Assembly (NCBI GenBank): GCA_037957365.1
Contig: JARHVA010000082.1
Span: 1,415,001 to 1,479,000, forward strand
Length of the DNA: 64,000 nt
DNA from: Torreya grandis
Taxonomy: Eukaryota > Streptophyta > Pinopsida > Cupressales > Taxaceae
Direction: 5' to 3'
Translations under genes and position numbers: made by a program
The notes under the pieces: model-generated
Databases searched by the model: none
The model's input: only the letters and a program-made list of their open reading frames with translations
Told to the model about the DNA's origin: nothing
Part shown: positions 23,449 to 33,258 of the stretch, piece by piece
Numbering within the stretch: position 1 is the first letter of the stretch
How the letters are laid out: each line of letters starts with the position of its first letter

Positions 23449-25931
23449 TTTAGGAGTATAATATAATTCACACTGATCTCTAAGATAATAGGAGGGTTTT
23501 GATGTAAAGAGGTATGAGGAGGGGTCCCATAGTCCATCGTGTGGATTATAATATGAACATTACTAGCATTATTGAAAAGAACCCTACTTTGTCTATGGGA
23601 GATCCTATTAGGATTGGTAAATTACATCATGCCTATTGTTAGAGATTTAGTGTTGTCACCAAATAGATAGTCCATGATGAAAGGAGAACAAGCAAGACTA
23701 AGAAAACAAAGAAACAGAAAGTGACTGAAACTAAACTAGGTCAACTTGGTTGACCTAGTGTAAAAATAGGGACTATGAAACTGTACAGGGTCCACATAAT
23801 CAACCCAATATAGAGAAAAAAGACTAATAGAAAGGGGGTAAAGGCTTGTAAATAGTCCTAGGTTAACCAAGTCAATCTAGTGTAGTGTACAGGGGCTGAA
23901 AAAGATGCTAGGTCAATAGGGTCGATCTAGTACATTGAACATGAAGTAAAAGAAAGAGTTGATAATAAGTTTGTGAAATGAAACAAGATAGTTTGTAGTT
24001 AATATAAGAAATTAAATGATAAAATTAAATAAATAGTCAATTAAATTGATATTTTCTAATCTAATTGATGTACACAAATCAAAACCTTATACTACTATTA
24101 GCCAATGCATGTTTTTGCACACACAATTGAGCAAAGAGTAAGCAAACAACTTGGAAAGTAAAGCTAGATAATTGGTCAACCTAGAATGTTAATTAGATTA
24201 ATAATAATAATTTTAAATGATAGGAAGTTGGCTATAAACAAGGTACTAAATAAAAATATATGGATGGTTTCAAGTGAGTTTAAGATGAAAAGTACTATAG
24301 TGGAAATGATATAGGCTTGGTATTGGGGTCTACCCCTTCACTTCACACACCATAGTGATAAGGGTGTTAGGTGTTTAGCTCGAATATACCAATAAACATG
24401 ATTTATACTTGACTAGAGTATCAATTTGGATTCCCCCTTGCCGATGAAATCCAACTAGGTTGGCCTGGGTAGTCAAATGTTAAAATGCTTATTGATGTTA
24501 TGTGATTTGGCCATGTGTACATAAAATAGAAATAGTGAAACTAAGTGGTTAATTAAAAATCTCCTAATTAGAATATGTGAACTATTCTAAGCATGTAAAC
24601 AACTAAAATAAAAGATGTGATTAACATACAAGGTGAATTCCAGCTTTGAAATAAGGTATAGTAAAAACACTATATACACAACATACAAAACTAGGTCAAT
24701 AGAGTCAAGCTAGTAATACCAAAGATAGGACCTAGAAAATGTATTAGGTCAACTAAGTCAACTTATTTGTTTTAGACAACACACACAAAATATAGAATTG
24801 GGTTGACCAAGTCGATCTAGTTTGGCTGTGTAGGGGTAGTTTTGAAGATTACAAAACTTGAAAGGAAAGTATAGAATAGAAAGAGATAGAGAATAAAAGA
24901 CTAAACTTAATGGTTCAGATATGGAAATGAGAATATTGTTGATCAATAACCTTGGATAAATCTATCAAAAACTTGCAAACTAGGTCAAGCTAGTAGACCA
25001 AGTAGTAAAGAAACCTACTAAAAAAGTGTTTAAAATGCACTAGGTCAACTTGGTTGACTTAGTAGGTTGAACAGGTTATCTAAAAATTTACTAGGTTGAG
25101 CTAGTCAACCTAATAGGCTAATATGGAAGTTTTAAAAACTAAAATATGTACTGGGTTGAGCTGATCGATCACATTGTACAAGAACTTGCTACAAAGTGGC
25201 TAAAAATGTGCTAGGTCAACTTGGTCAACCTAGTAGGCTGAATTGAAAGTCTAAAAAGTGTTGAAAACCTATACTGGGTTAAGCTGATTGATCCAATTAC
25301 CTGATCTTGCACACAAAAATAAATAACTAGGTCGATAGAATAAAACTAGTATGTCAAAATATATGATAGAAATGATGATAAAAAGAATAAAATTAGTGAA
25401 AGAAATCCTACAAGGGTTAGTTTCACATCAGGTTTACCAAAATTTATGTAATCAAAATTACATGATGTATATGAATTAATCTTGGACCAAGGAATAAAGA
25501 AACCTATGGAAAAAGTGTTGAAAATGCACTAGGTTAACCTAGTCAACTTAGTAGGTTGAATAGAATGTCTAAAAATGTACTAGGTTGAGATGGTCAACCT
25601 AATAGGCTAATATGGAAGTCTAAAAAACTAAAATCTATACTGGGTCAAGCTGATCAATTAGGTTGTATAGGAACTTGCTATAAAGTGGCTAAAAATGTGC
25701 TAGGTTGACCTGGTCAACCTAGTAGGTTGAACTAGAAGTCTAAAAAGTGTTGAAGACCTATACTGGGTTGAGCTGATCGATCTAGTTTCCTGATCCTACA
25801 CATAGATAAGAATAATTGGGTCAATAGAATCAAACCAATATGTCAAAATATATGATAGAAATGATAACAAAAAGAATAAAATAAGTGAAAGAAACCCTAC
25901 AAGGGTTAGTTTCACATCGGGTTCACTAGAA
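23449..25931 (-). promoter_or_regulatory. Element C leader with W-box palindrome array
   Basis: This is non-coding. It contains about twenty imperfect palindromes of the form CTAGGTCAAC-yTGGTTGACCTAG, often followed by TAGGTTGAA and alternating with TACTGGGTTGAGCTGATCGA. Examples start near 23735, 23862, 24691, 24797, 25037, 25090, 25208, 25526, 25577, 25697 and 25763. The same motif occurs in both LTRs of C and at 14049-14290, but I did not see it in elements A, B or G. TTGAC(C/T) is the W-box core bound by WRKY factors; whether it acts so here is inference. Confidence 0.6.
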
Positions 25932-25974
25932 TGTATGCAATCAAAATTGCATGATATATATGAATTAATCCTAG
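24996..25974. repeat. 489-bp tandem duplication across leader and LTR edge of element C
   Basis: Unit 1 (about 24996-25484) and unit 2 (about 25485-25974) align along their whole length, from GACCAAG...AAAGAAACCTA through the palindromes, to GGTTAGTTTCACATC and then ATGAATTAATC. The end of unit 1 therefore contains a copy of the LTR's outermost 40 bases and a better-preserved primer-site copy at 25420-25439. Confidence 0.8.
25909..25928 (-). other. Primer-binding site of element C, decayed
   Basis: On the minus strand, a few bases after the 5' LTR end, the sequence TAGTGAACCCGATGTGAAAC stands where TGG... is expected. The duplicated copy at 25420-25439 reads TGGTAAACCTGATGTGAAAC and keeps the TGG. 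The priming tRNA was not identified. Confidence 0.55.
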
Positions 25975-27171
25975 ATCGGATAAGATAAAGCACACCTACA
26001 CTTTCAATTGGGTATACACTTGTTAAGAGGGATCATGAACAATATGGGGATCCACTATACCCGATTAGGGGATCACTTGTCACAACATATCATGCTAAGA
26101 AGGGTTCCAAAGGCTATAGTCTAACACAATTGCACAAAAACCCTAAAAGAGTCCTATGATTTGATATTTCACTTATGCTAATAAACAAGAGAGTAAACTA
26201 TTATAATAACAAGAAAATTAAACTAATTTAGTGCGCACCAAAGCTTGTGGCACAAAGTGGGAGTTAGAGCAAAACAAATAAACAACTAAACTAAACATGC
26301 ATAGGAGATATATACTCATGTCAATGTATAAAAAATATTAATACTTGGAAAAGAAGAATATATACTGTATTATCTATTTACTCTTATAAAGGATAAATAA
26401 ATTTAGGAATACTTAACTTTGAAGATGAACCTATCGAGCCTCAATCTCTACCTTGGCCAAGGTGCTTCACAAGAGCTTGTTTTGGTTTGTAAGGATAACC
26501 AAGATAAATTAGCTCTAAGCTACACAACCTACCTAAGCATCTAAAATACTTCTCCATAAGATAAGATCAGAGCTCCAAAGGAAGTATTGAATCCTAAATC
26601 TTTAGTCCTCAATTAGAATGGTTAATAAGCAAATGTTTGTTCATACTTCTTTTCTTAATTTAACTCTTTGTTATGAAATGGTGGTAAATGACCTTATATA
26701 TATAGGTGTATCTTACCTAAAATTTTTTGGACATGTCAATTACACTAGGTCAATTAGATCGACCTAGCATGATTTTGAGCTAACTCCTAAAGTCTGTGCT
26801 AGGTTGGTTAGGAGGCTAACAAACTAAAATAGCTAATGTGTCCCCAAAACACACTAGGTTAACCAGGTCAACCTAGTTTGTTGAATAAGTCAAAAGGGTA
26901 ACAAGGTAAGAAATGAAATAATGAAGCATGACAATGACTGAAATGGATAGGAAAGAGAGAAATAAGCTTAGGATTCAAGGTTCTAGGAGATAAGTGTGTA
27001 GATGAAAAGTGGCAAAAGGAGCAACAATCTTACAAAACACCGATGGTCTACCCACCCCTTTCTTGGTGCACCTCTTAAGGTATTCATTCAAATAGACTGA
27101 GAATCGATAGGTTCTTGTAAGATACAAAGTGTTAGTAATCAATAAAAAATTAAAAATATTATGTGTATACA
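25932..27171 (-). repeat. 5' LTR of element C
   Basis: The minus strand starts TGTATACACATAAT and ends ...TTGATTGCATACA, with TG and CA intact at both ends. It is followed by ACCAT, the right target duplication. It is about 1240 bp long and contains palindrome motifs near 26744, 26799 and 26851 matching those of the left LTR. Confidence 0.85.
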
Positions 27172-27176
27172 ACCAT

Positions 27177-28672
27177 ATTAAATCAAGTGTTTATTCCATT
27201 TAATAGTGGTAGTCCACTAAATTTTAGCCTCGTTTTATGACATTCATGTGTGTGCCCTTAAGATTATCCCATTATTTTTGGGAGAAAATCAAACAATTCC
27301 TATTGAGCACATCCAAGATGTTGTCAACATTTTTTCAATGCACAATGTTGTCTAAGAAAATGTAGCTATTAGATTGCTTATTGCTTCCTTCAAAGGAAAA
27401 ACACTGTAATGGTATAGAAACCTCCCACTAAATTTCATTGCTACTTGTGATGAATTAAGTTCAACCTTAGTTAGACAATTTGAGGACAAATATTACCACC
27501 TATCTATGGTTAAACAATTGACTACCATAAAGAGAGATCCTCATGAGTTCATGTGCAATTTTAACCTTAGATTCTAAAAGACATGGACTAGAATACATAT
27601 ATTTATTAGAACATCCCTAGAATATGCCTTCTTATATTATCTAAAAACCATCAACTCTAATATTAGTGTGATGATACAGTCAATGTGTGGTATTACCTTC
27701 CTAAATGCTTATGAGGTTACAATAAGAGCAGAGAACAGCTTGATACAAGTTGGTAAGATCTCTCCAAGGCCTCTAATTCCTATATTTCCATAATTAAAGT
27801 CTATTCCAGCCCCTAAAGTTCCTCAAATTCTATATTTATCCCCTATTCTTTCCCCTCAAGCCCAAGTTACAACCCTTTCTAGTCAGGATAATGAGCTTGG
27901 AGAGTTGGAAGGTTTGTTACAATATTTTGGTAATGAAATAGCATAACTCAAAAGGTAGTAGTACTAGGATAATAGGCCTTATCAACAATAGAATCAGACT
28001 ACCTATCAACCCTTTAGAGGTCAAAGGCTTCCTTATCAAGGTTTTAGAGAAAATAGACCACCCTACCAACCACAAGGAGCCATAACTCAAGCTAAACCAT
28101 ATGCAAATCTTGATCCTGATGTACCTTCCACTTTAAAATCTATTATTCCCACACCACCTCAAAACACCTTAATATAGGATTTAGGTTGGTAACCCTCTAA
28201 TCTCAATGATGCTTAGAACCAAGCCTTTGTGTCACAAAATATTACTATGCCAAAAATGACATAAGATTATTTTTCTCTTCAAAGAAGTCAATATCAAGGG
28301 ACAAGTTTGGTATCACAAGGAGAGAATCAACAATTTCAAGGGCAACTTGATGCCATTAATGTGAATTAACAAATGGATGATCATGATGCATTCAATTAGG
28401 GTGTTGAGACTAGTAATACAAATGGTTAAGTTGTAGCTCTAACTAGAGATAAAAGGGGAGTCATTGATGAGGCTCAAGATGTGAGTAACACTTCAAGTAC
28501 TCCTAATTTTGTTTCCAATAATGCCAAGGATCAACTTGTTGCCCTTATAACACAGAAAAATTAGAATATAGAGGTTGGAAAGGTTCATCAAGTACCTCTA
28601 ATTCGTGAGTAACCAATGGTTTAAAAAGTGTAGCCAAAGGTTAGTAGAGCTCAATTAAGTATATTAGATCAA
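27177..28672 (+). pseudogene. gag of element A
   Basis: After a small frame break near 27235, the plus-strand frame gives DIHVCALKIIPLFLGENQT, IPIEHIQDVVNIFSMHNVV, AIRLLIASFKGKTL-WYRNLP, STLVRQFEDKYYHLSMVKQL, IKRDPHEFMCNFNLRF and SVMIQSMCGITFLNAYEVTI. A Gln/Pro/Arg-rich tail (YQPFRGQRLPYQGFRENRPP) follows. The order matches Retrotrans_gag and is collinear with element B's gag. At least twelve in-frame stops fall mostly where Gln is expected (TAG or TAA for CAG or CAA). The beginning of this gag lies at 12003, on the other side of element C. Confidence 0.8.
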
Positions 28673-29470
28673 ATGAAGAAGTATAACATCAACATTAGCA
28701 TGTGGGATTCCCTCTCTATTCCAGAACAAAATGACATGCTCATTCAAGAGCTTTCAACTCTTAAGTTGTCTCCAAAATTAGTTGAGAAGGAATGTGTTGT
28801 CTTAACTTATTCATATCATCAAACTAAGCAAAAGTATATTAGGTACATAAGATGGTAAAGGTAGACATAATTGAGGTAAAATCAAATAAAACTCCTCCTT
28901 TCTACCTCTCTTTGATAGTTGGTGACACTTTGGTTCATAATTGTATGGTAGATAGTGGAGCCAGTAACACTGTTATGCCTAAGCAAATTATAGATAAGTT
29001 TGGTCTTGTTTATAAACCAAATACTAAAGGAGTATTGCAGCTATATGGAACACTAATGAAGAAAATAGTAATTATTGAAGCTATAAATTTGACATTACCT
29101 GCTTGTCCCAATGTTACCATTTAGTAGGGTGTAGTTGTGGTGGACTTGACTCCCTACTTTGACATGTGTCTATCAAGGGACTTCACCTCAAATATTGGAG
29201 GATATTTATCAGCGGATTGGACATATTTGATGTTTAGAACCAAGTATGGTACCAAGGTAACAATGCATTCTAAACCCAATGCACCTTTCCATTTGGATCC
29301 ATATATACCAAGTATTATGAACACTAACTATGTCATCTCAGATGAGGTGCTAGAAACTAGTGGAATGGAAATTGAATCACATTTAGATGGAGTTTCAGAT
29401 CTATTCTTGATGAGTGGGCCTCTAATATACATGATCACAATCCTTATAATATATTTTAAGAATAAGGACT
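28673..29470 (+). pseudogene. Protease and post-protease region of element A
   Basis: It begins with ISMWDSLSIPEQNDML, a conserved stretch shared with element B. The retropepsin (28852-29124) is PPFYLSLIVGDTLVHN, then MVDSGASNTVMPKQIIDKFG with the DSGA active site intact, then LPACPNVTI. After two stops, VVVDLTPYFDMCLSRDFTSN and GGYLSADWTYLMFRTKYGTK form a 130-aa segment. It is collinear with 38677-38165 of element B and has no named domain that I know. The segment reaches an acidic end before the RNase H. The protease would cut the polyprotein. Confidence 0.75.
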
Positions 29471-29544
29471 TGATTTTTATTACCTCCACAAGAATGATGC
29501 ACCAATTCCAACCATGATGAAGGATCATGAGTCTAGTGATGGTC

Positions 29545-29960
29545 AATGGAAATTATACTTTGATGAGTTAAGGAATAAACATGGTACTAGGGCTGAAATG
29601 ATTTTGATTTATCTAGAAAATTAAAGGTATTTCTCTTCTATTAAGTTTTAGTTTGGCTGTTCAAAAAATGTTTCAGAATATGAGGCAATAGTTCATGGTT
29701 TGTAATGGGCTAAGAAGATGAAAGTCAACACCTTGAAAGTTTTAGTGATAGTGAGATTGTATTTCACCAAGTAAGAGGTCTTAATTTATGCAAAAATTTA
29801 TTTCTTAGATCTTATAAGAATAATGTGTGGGGATTACTTGAGGATTTTTAGGCTTTCAACATTCAGGCAATACCAAGAGATGAGAACAAGCATGCATATA
29901 GGTTGGCTGCCATTGGAGCTCAATTTAATATCCTAGCTAATATAAAAAGTGAAAAAAATT
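29545..29960 (+). pseudogene. Extra RNase H domain placed before RT, element A
   Basis: QWKLYFDELRNKHGTRAEM carries the first catalytic Asp. SEYEAIVHGLxWAKKMKVNT carries the Glu. After a one-base loss near 29744, SDSEIVFHQVRGLN carries the second Asp. IQAIPRDENKHAYRLAAIGA ends the domain with the expected final Asp changed to Tyr. This is the type-I RNase H fold usually called the additional (archaeal-like) RNase H of plant Tat elements. Here it is between protease and RT, not after RT. Three stops occur. Confidence 0.72.
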
Positions 29961-30300
29961 AGTCACACATTAAGGTGGTTTTAAGGCATTCTATTCTAGA
30001 TAACCATGAGAATTAGCAAGTGTTTGAAGATGACAATAAAATTGTCATATTCTTACAAGAAGAGGCTAAGTTTGACTTAAGAAATCAATCAAATTTCTTG
30101 CAACAATATGGTGATCAGATTGTGCAACTAAAAAAAAATATGTTGCCCAAGGGATTGGTCATGATTGAGAACATATTCAGTGGTGATGATGAGTTGAGAA
30201 AGGAAAAGTCATCTTTGTCAACAAAAGAGGAACACTATGCTAATGTGGAGATTACAGCTGGTAATAATTTGAAGTTGGGTAAGGTATGAAATCCTTCACA
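29961..30300 (+). pseudogene. Linker between extra RNase H and RT, element A
   Basis: An open 89-codon frame (30020-30289) with VFEDDNKIVIFLQEEAKFDL and a Lys/Glu-rich end. No domain is recognised. It is in frame with the flanking domains apart from stops, so it is part of the original polyprotein. Confidence 0.5.
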
Positions 30301-31190
30301 AAAGGAAGATTTCATTAAATTTTGTACAAGTTTTTTTGATGTGTTTGCATGGAAATATAGTGATCTCAAGGGATTTTATCCAAATCTATCTCAACACACC
30401 ATTGAATTAGACGCTAAAACTAAACTAGTGAGACAAATACAAAGACTTATCAATCTAAAGCTTGAGCTTTGATGAGAAATAAACTTCACAATATCATAAA
30501 GTCAGCTATTATATGTCCAATCAAGCACTCAAATTGGGTGGCAAACCTTTTTCTAGTATGGAAGAAGAATGGTGAGATTAGACTATGTGTTGACTTTCAT
30601 GATTTGAACAAGGCTTCCCTTAACAATCACTATCCATTTCCATCTATGGAACAAATTTTGTAGTTGGTTGAGGGTTTAAAGAGGTTTTCTTTGTTGGATG
30701 GATATAGTGGTTACAATCATATTTTAGTCAAGGAAGAGGACCAATTCAAGATAGCCTTCACTACAAAATGGGGGCCATTTGCATATAGAAAGATGCACTT
30801 CAGTTTATCCAATTCTGGAGCAACCTTTCATAGAGCCATGGATATGGCATTCCAAGGCCTTCTTAACATGTTTGTACTTATTTATTTAGATGAGACAATA
30901 GTGTTATCAAAGAATGCAAGTGAGAACATGGTTCACCTCAAATAAGTGTTTGAAAGGTGTAGGAAATTTGGGGTATCTTTAAATCCCCAAAAATGTGTCT
31001 TCTCAGTTTATGAAGTTAAGCTCCTTAGGCATGTGATTTTAAAATATGGTTTGAGTATAGATCCTTAATTCCCTTGCCCAAGCACAATAAGGCTTTACAA
31101 ATCTTCTTAAGGAAAATCAATTTTATAAGAAGATATATTTTGGATTTTACTACTTTAGCTAAGCTCCTTAAAACATGCTAAAGAAGAATC
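30301..31190 (+). pseudogene. Reverse transcriptase of element A
   Basis: Motifs in order: FAWKYSDLKGFYPNLSQHTI; ICPIKHSNWVANLFLVWKKN; GEIRLCVDFHDLNKASLNNH; YPFPSMEQIL, then a stop for Gln; RFSLLDGYSGYNHILVKEED; TTKWGPFAYRKMHFSLSNSG; ATFHRAMDMAFQGLLNMFVL; and the catalytic box IYLDETIVLSKN (about 30880-30912). YLDD reads YLDE, so one metal-binding Asp is Glu. KFGVSLNPQKCVFSVYEVKL ends the palm. The thumb part near 31060-31190 is heavily broken. In a live relative it copies the element RNA into DNA inside the particle. Confidence 0.85.
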
Positions 31191-31239
31191 ATAGTTTGAA
31201 TTGGTCCAAGGAAGAATTAAAGAGTTTTGGAGAGATCAA

Positions 31240-31640
31240 TAAGGCCATAGCTAGTGATCCTACACTTGTAAACCCATATTTCACAAAGTATTTCATTTTG
31301 TACACCTATGCTAACATGGACACCATTTCAAACATTCTTATGCAATAGAATCAATAGCCTTCTTCACTCAAGGCCTGGAAGGGTATGAAACAAGGTACTC
31401 TTTTATTGAAAAACATGTACTTTCAGTTATAAGATCTCTAAAAAAATTAGATACTTTTTATATAATAATAAGATACACCTAATGCTTGCCCATCCAAGTA
31501 TTAAGGAGTTTATCTTGGCAAAGACATAAATGAGAGAAGAGTTGGTTAGATAATGAAGGTAATGGAGTATAATGTGGAAATCAAGGTCACAAAGCTGATT
31601 AAAAGCAAGTGACTTTGTGATCATCTAGCCCAAGAATTAC
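31240..31640 (+). pseudogene. Native RNase H remnant, element A
   Basis: YFTKYFILYTYANMDTISNI stands where the family has the first catalytic Asp (here Tyr). It is followed by YSFIEKHVLSVIRSLKK (about 31397-31450), HLMLAHPSIKEFILAKD, and MKVMEYNVEIKVTK with a damaged SKxLCDHLAQ end. The order is the usual RT-linked RNase H/tether of Ty3/gypsy. It is badly degraded, with several stops and frame changes, which suits a domain already made redundant by the extra RNase H. Confidence 0.6.
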
Positions 31641-32957
31641 AAGAGGCTAATGAGGTGGTTTTGGTGTTAAATGATGAAGAGGTTGCAGTTGATCATACCT
31701 CACCTTCTAATTGGTTTCAAGACTTGATAAGATATCTCCAAGATGGTATTTATCCTTCTCATCTCAGTGCTTTAAAAAGAAGATAATTTATATTGCAATC
31801 AATTCTATTTCTTCTTGTTGATGGTGTTTTGTTCAAGAAAGATATCAATGGCATGTTGCTAAGATGTATAGCGTCAATCTAAACATAGATTTCTTGAGAA
31901 TATCCATGATGGATATGGTAGAGGACACTATTTTTTAAGGAACATAACCCTTAAGATCATGATAGGTGGCTATTATTGGCCAAACATATTTGGTGATTAT
32001 CATGCATGGGTTATGAAGTGCAAACAATGTGCTATGTTTGTAGGAAAAGTGAAACCTGTAGCTTTACCTCTCTAACCAATTATGGTGGACCAACCATTTA
32101 TCCAATGGGGATTGGAATTTATTGATCTCATAAATCCTCATTCAAATTCAAGACATAAATGGATACTAACTACTACATATTACTTCACTAAGTGGACAAA
32201 AGCAGTAGCATTGAAAGAGGCAAATAGATCCAATGTTCTAGATTTATATGAAGGTTTGATTACTAGATTTGGAGTTCCTTCAACCATTATTTATGAAAAT
32301 TTTATGGCCTTTGTGGGGACTAGGATATGCCAATAGGCTGTTCAACATGGTGTCTATCTCAACACTTCATCAAATTACTATCTACAAGGCAATGGTCTTA
32401 TTGAGTTCACAAATAAGAACTTGTTAAAGATCATAAGAAGGACTATTGAAGATAATCAGAGGTCATGGCATCTCAAGTTGAAATCAAATCTATGGGTTGA
32501 TATGATCACCTAAAAAATATCAATAACCAACTCTCCATATAATCTGGTATATGGTAAAGAAGCAAGGTTACCTATTTCTCTTGAGTTTCCTACTTTAGAA
32601 CTAATGCATCAACTTGAGTTATTGGAGAATGAACGAGTGGAGATCATATATGCTAATCTTATGGAGCTAGAAGAGGTTCACAATTATTCCATGTTATCCA
32701 TGGAAATTCACCAAGCACAAGTGAAGAGAGCTTTTGACAAGAGAGCTTCTTCACAAAGTTTCAAATAAGGAGATTTGGTCCTCAAGTGGGATGAGGATAG
32801 AGCTAAACTAGGAAGGAATAAAAAGTTTGAATATCTTTGGAGTGGTCCATACATAATCTCTAGCTGTCAATCCCATAATGCCTTCCAAATTAAAAAGATG
32901 GATGGTAAGAAGCTTCCTATCCTAGTTAATGGGATACATCTGAAACATTGCTATTGA
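31641..32957 (+). pseudogene. Integrase of element A
   Basis: The zinc domain (about 31890-32070) runs NIHDGYGRGHYF, then GGYYWPNIFGDYHAWVMKCK with QCAMF (HHCC form). The catalytic core runs from QPFIQWGLEFIDLINPHSNS (first Asp) through TYYFTKWTKAVALKEANRSN and FGVPSTIIYENFMAFVGTRI (second Asp changed to Glu) to YYLQGNGLIEFTNKNLLKII (the Glu retained). PYNLVYGKEARLPISLEFPT follows. The C-terminal part is GDLVLKWDEDRAKLGRNKKF, then WSGPYIISSC, ending NGIHLKHCY at 32957, with no chromodomain. That fits a non-chromovirus (Tat/Athila side). At least three stops, mostly at Gln positions. Confidence 0.85.
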
Positions 32958-33258
32958 AGAACTAAGTTCCTTGTACATAATTAGTTTGTTGGTTTTCCTC
33001 CAAGTGTTGTTCTAACACATTAGTTTGTTTATGTTTTATCCCAAATAAGTTATTTATTTGTACACTTTATTTCTTTAGATTAGTTTCCTTATTTTATGTG
33101 TTTCCTTCCTTATCTTGGTGGAATAGTTGTCTTATTTCAATTCAAAAGGTTTTTTGCAGTCACGGATTAGACTTGTCATTCTTTATGATTCTAAAAGTCA
33201 TGTAAATGGTCTGGTTATTAAGCATAGTAGGCATGATTCCAAATAGAGTCATCATAAA
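32958..33258 (+). other. 3' untranslated region of element A
   Basis: About 300 bases between the integrase stop and the 3' LTR. It is T-rich, and no clear polypurine tract is left immediately before the LTR. Confidence 0.5.

Larger units (their letters stand above)
12006..27176 (-). mobile_element. Element C: TR-GAG-like element with antisense PMD cargo
   Basis: LTRs of 1236 and 1240 bp (12011-13246 and 25932-27171) are flanked by GCCAT (12006-12010) and ACCAT (27172-27176), a 5-bp target duplication with one mismatch. On the minus strand the order is 5' LTR (right), leader with palindrome arrays, gag (23448 to about 21077), protease (20850-20430), a Pro/Ser-rich part with two knuckle-like motifs, a tandem-repeat-like stretch, a PMD frame on the opposite strand, polypurine tract and 3' LTR (left). 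No RT, RNase H or integrase was found in its 12.7-kb interior. It would need proteins from another element to move. Confidence 0.85.
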
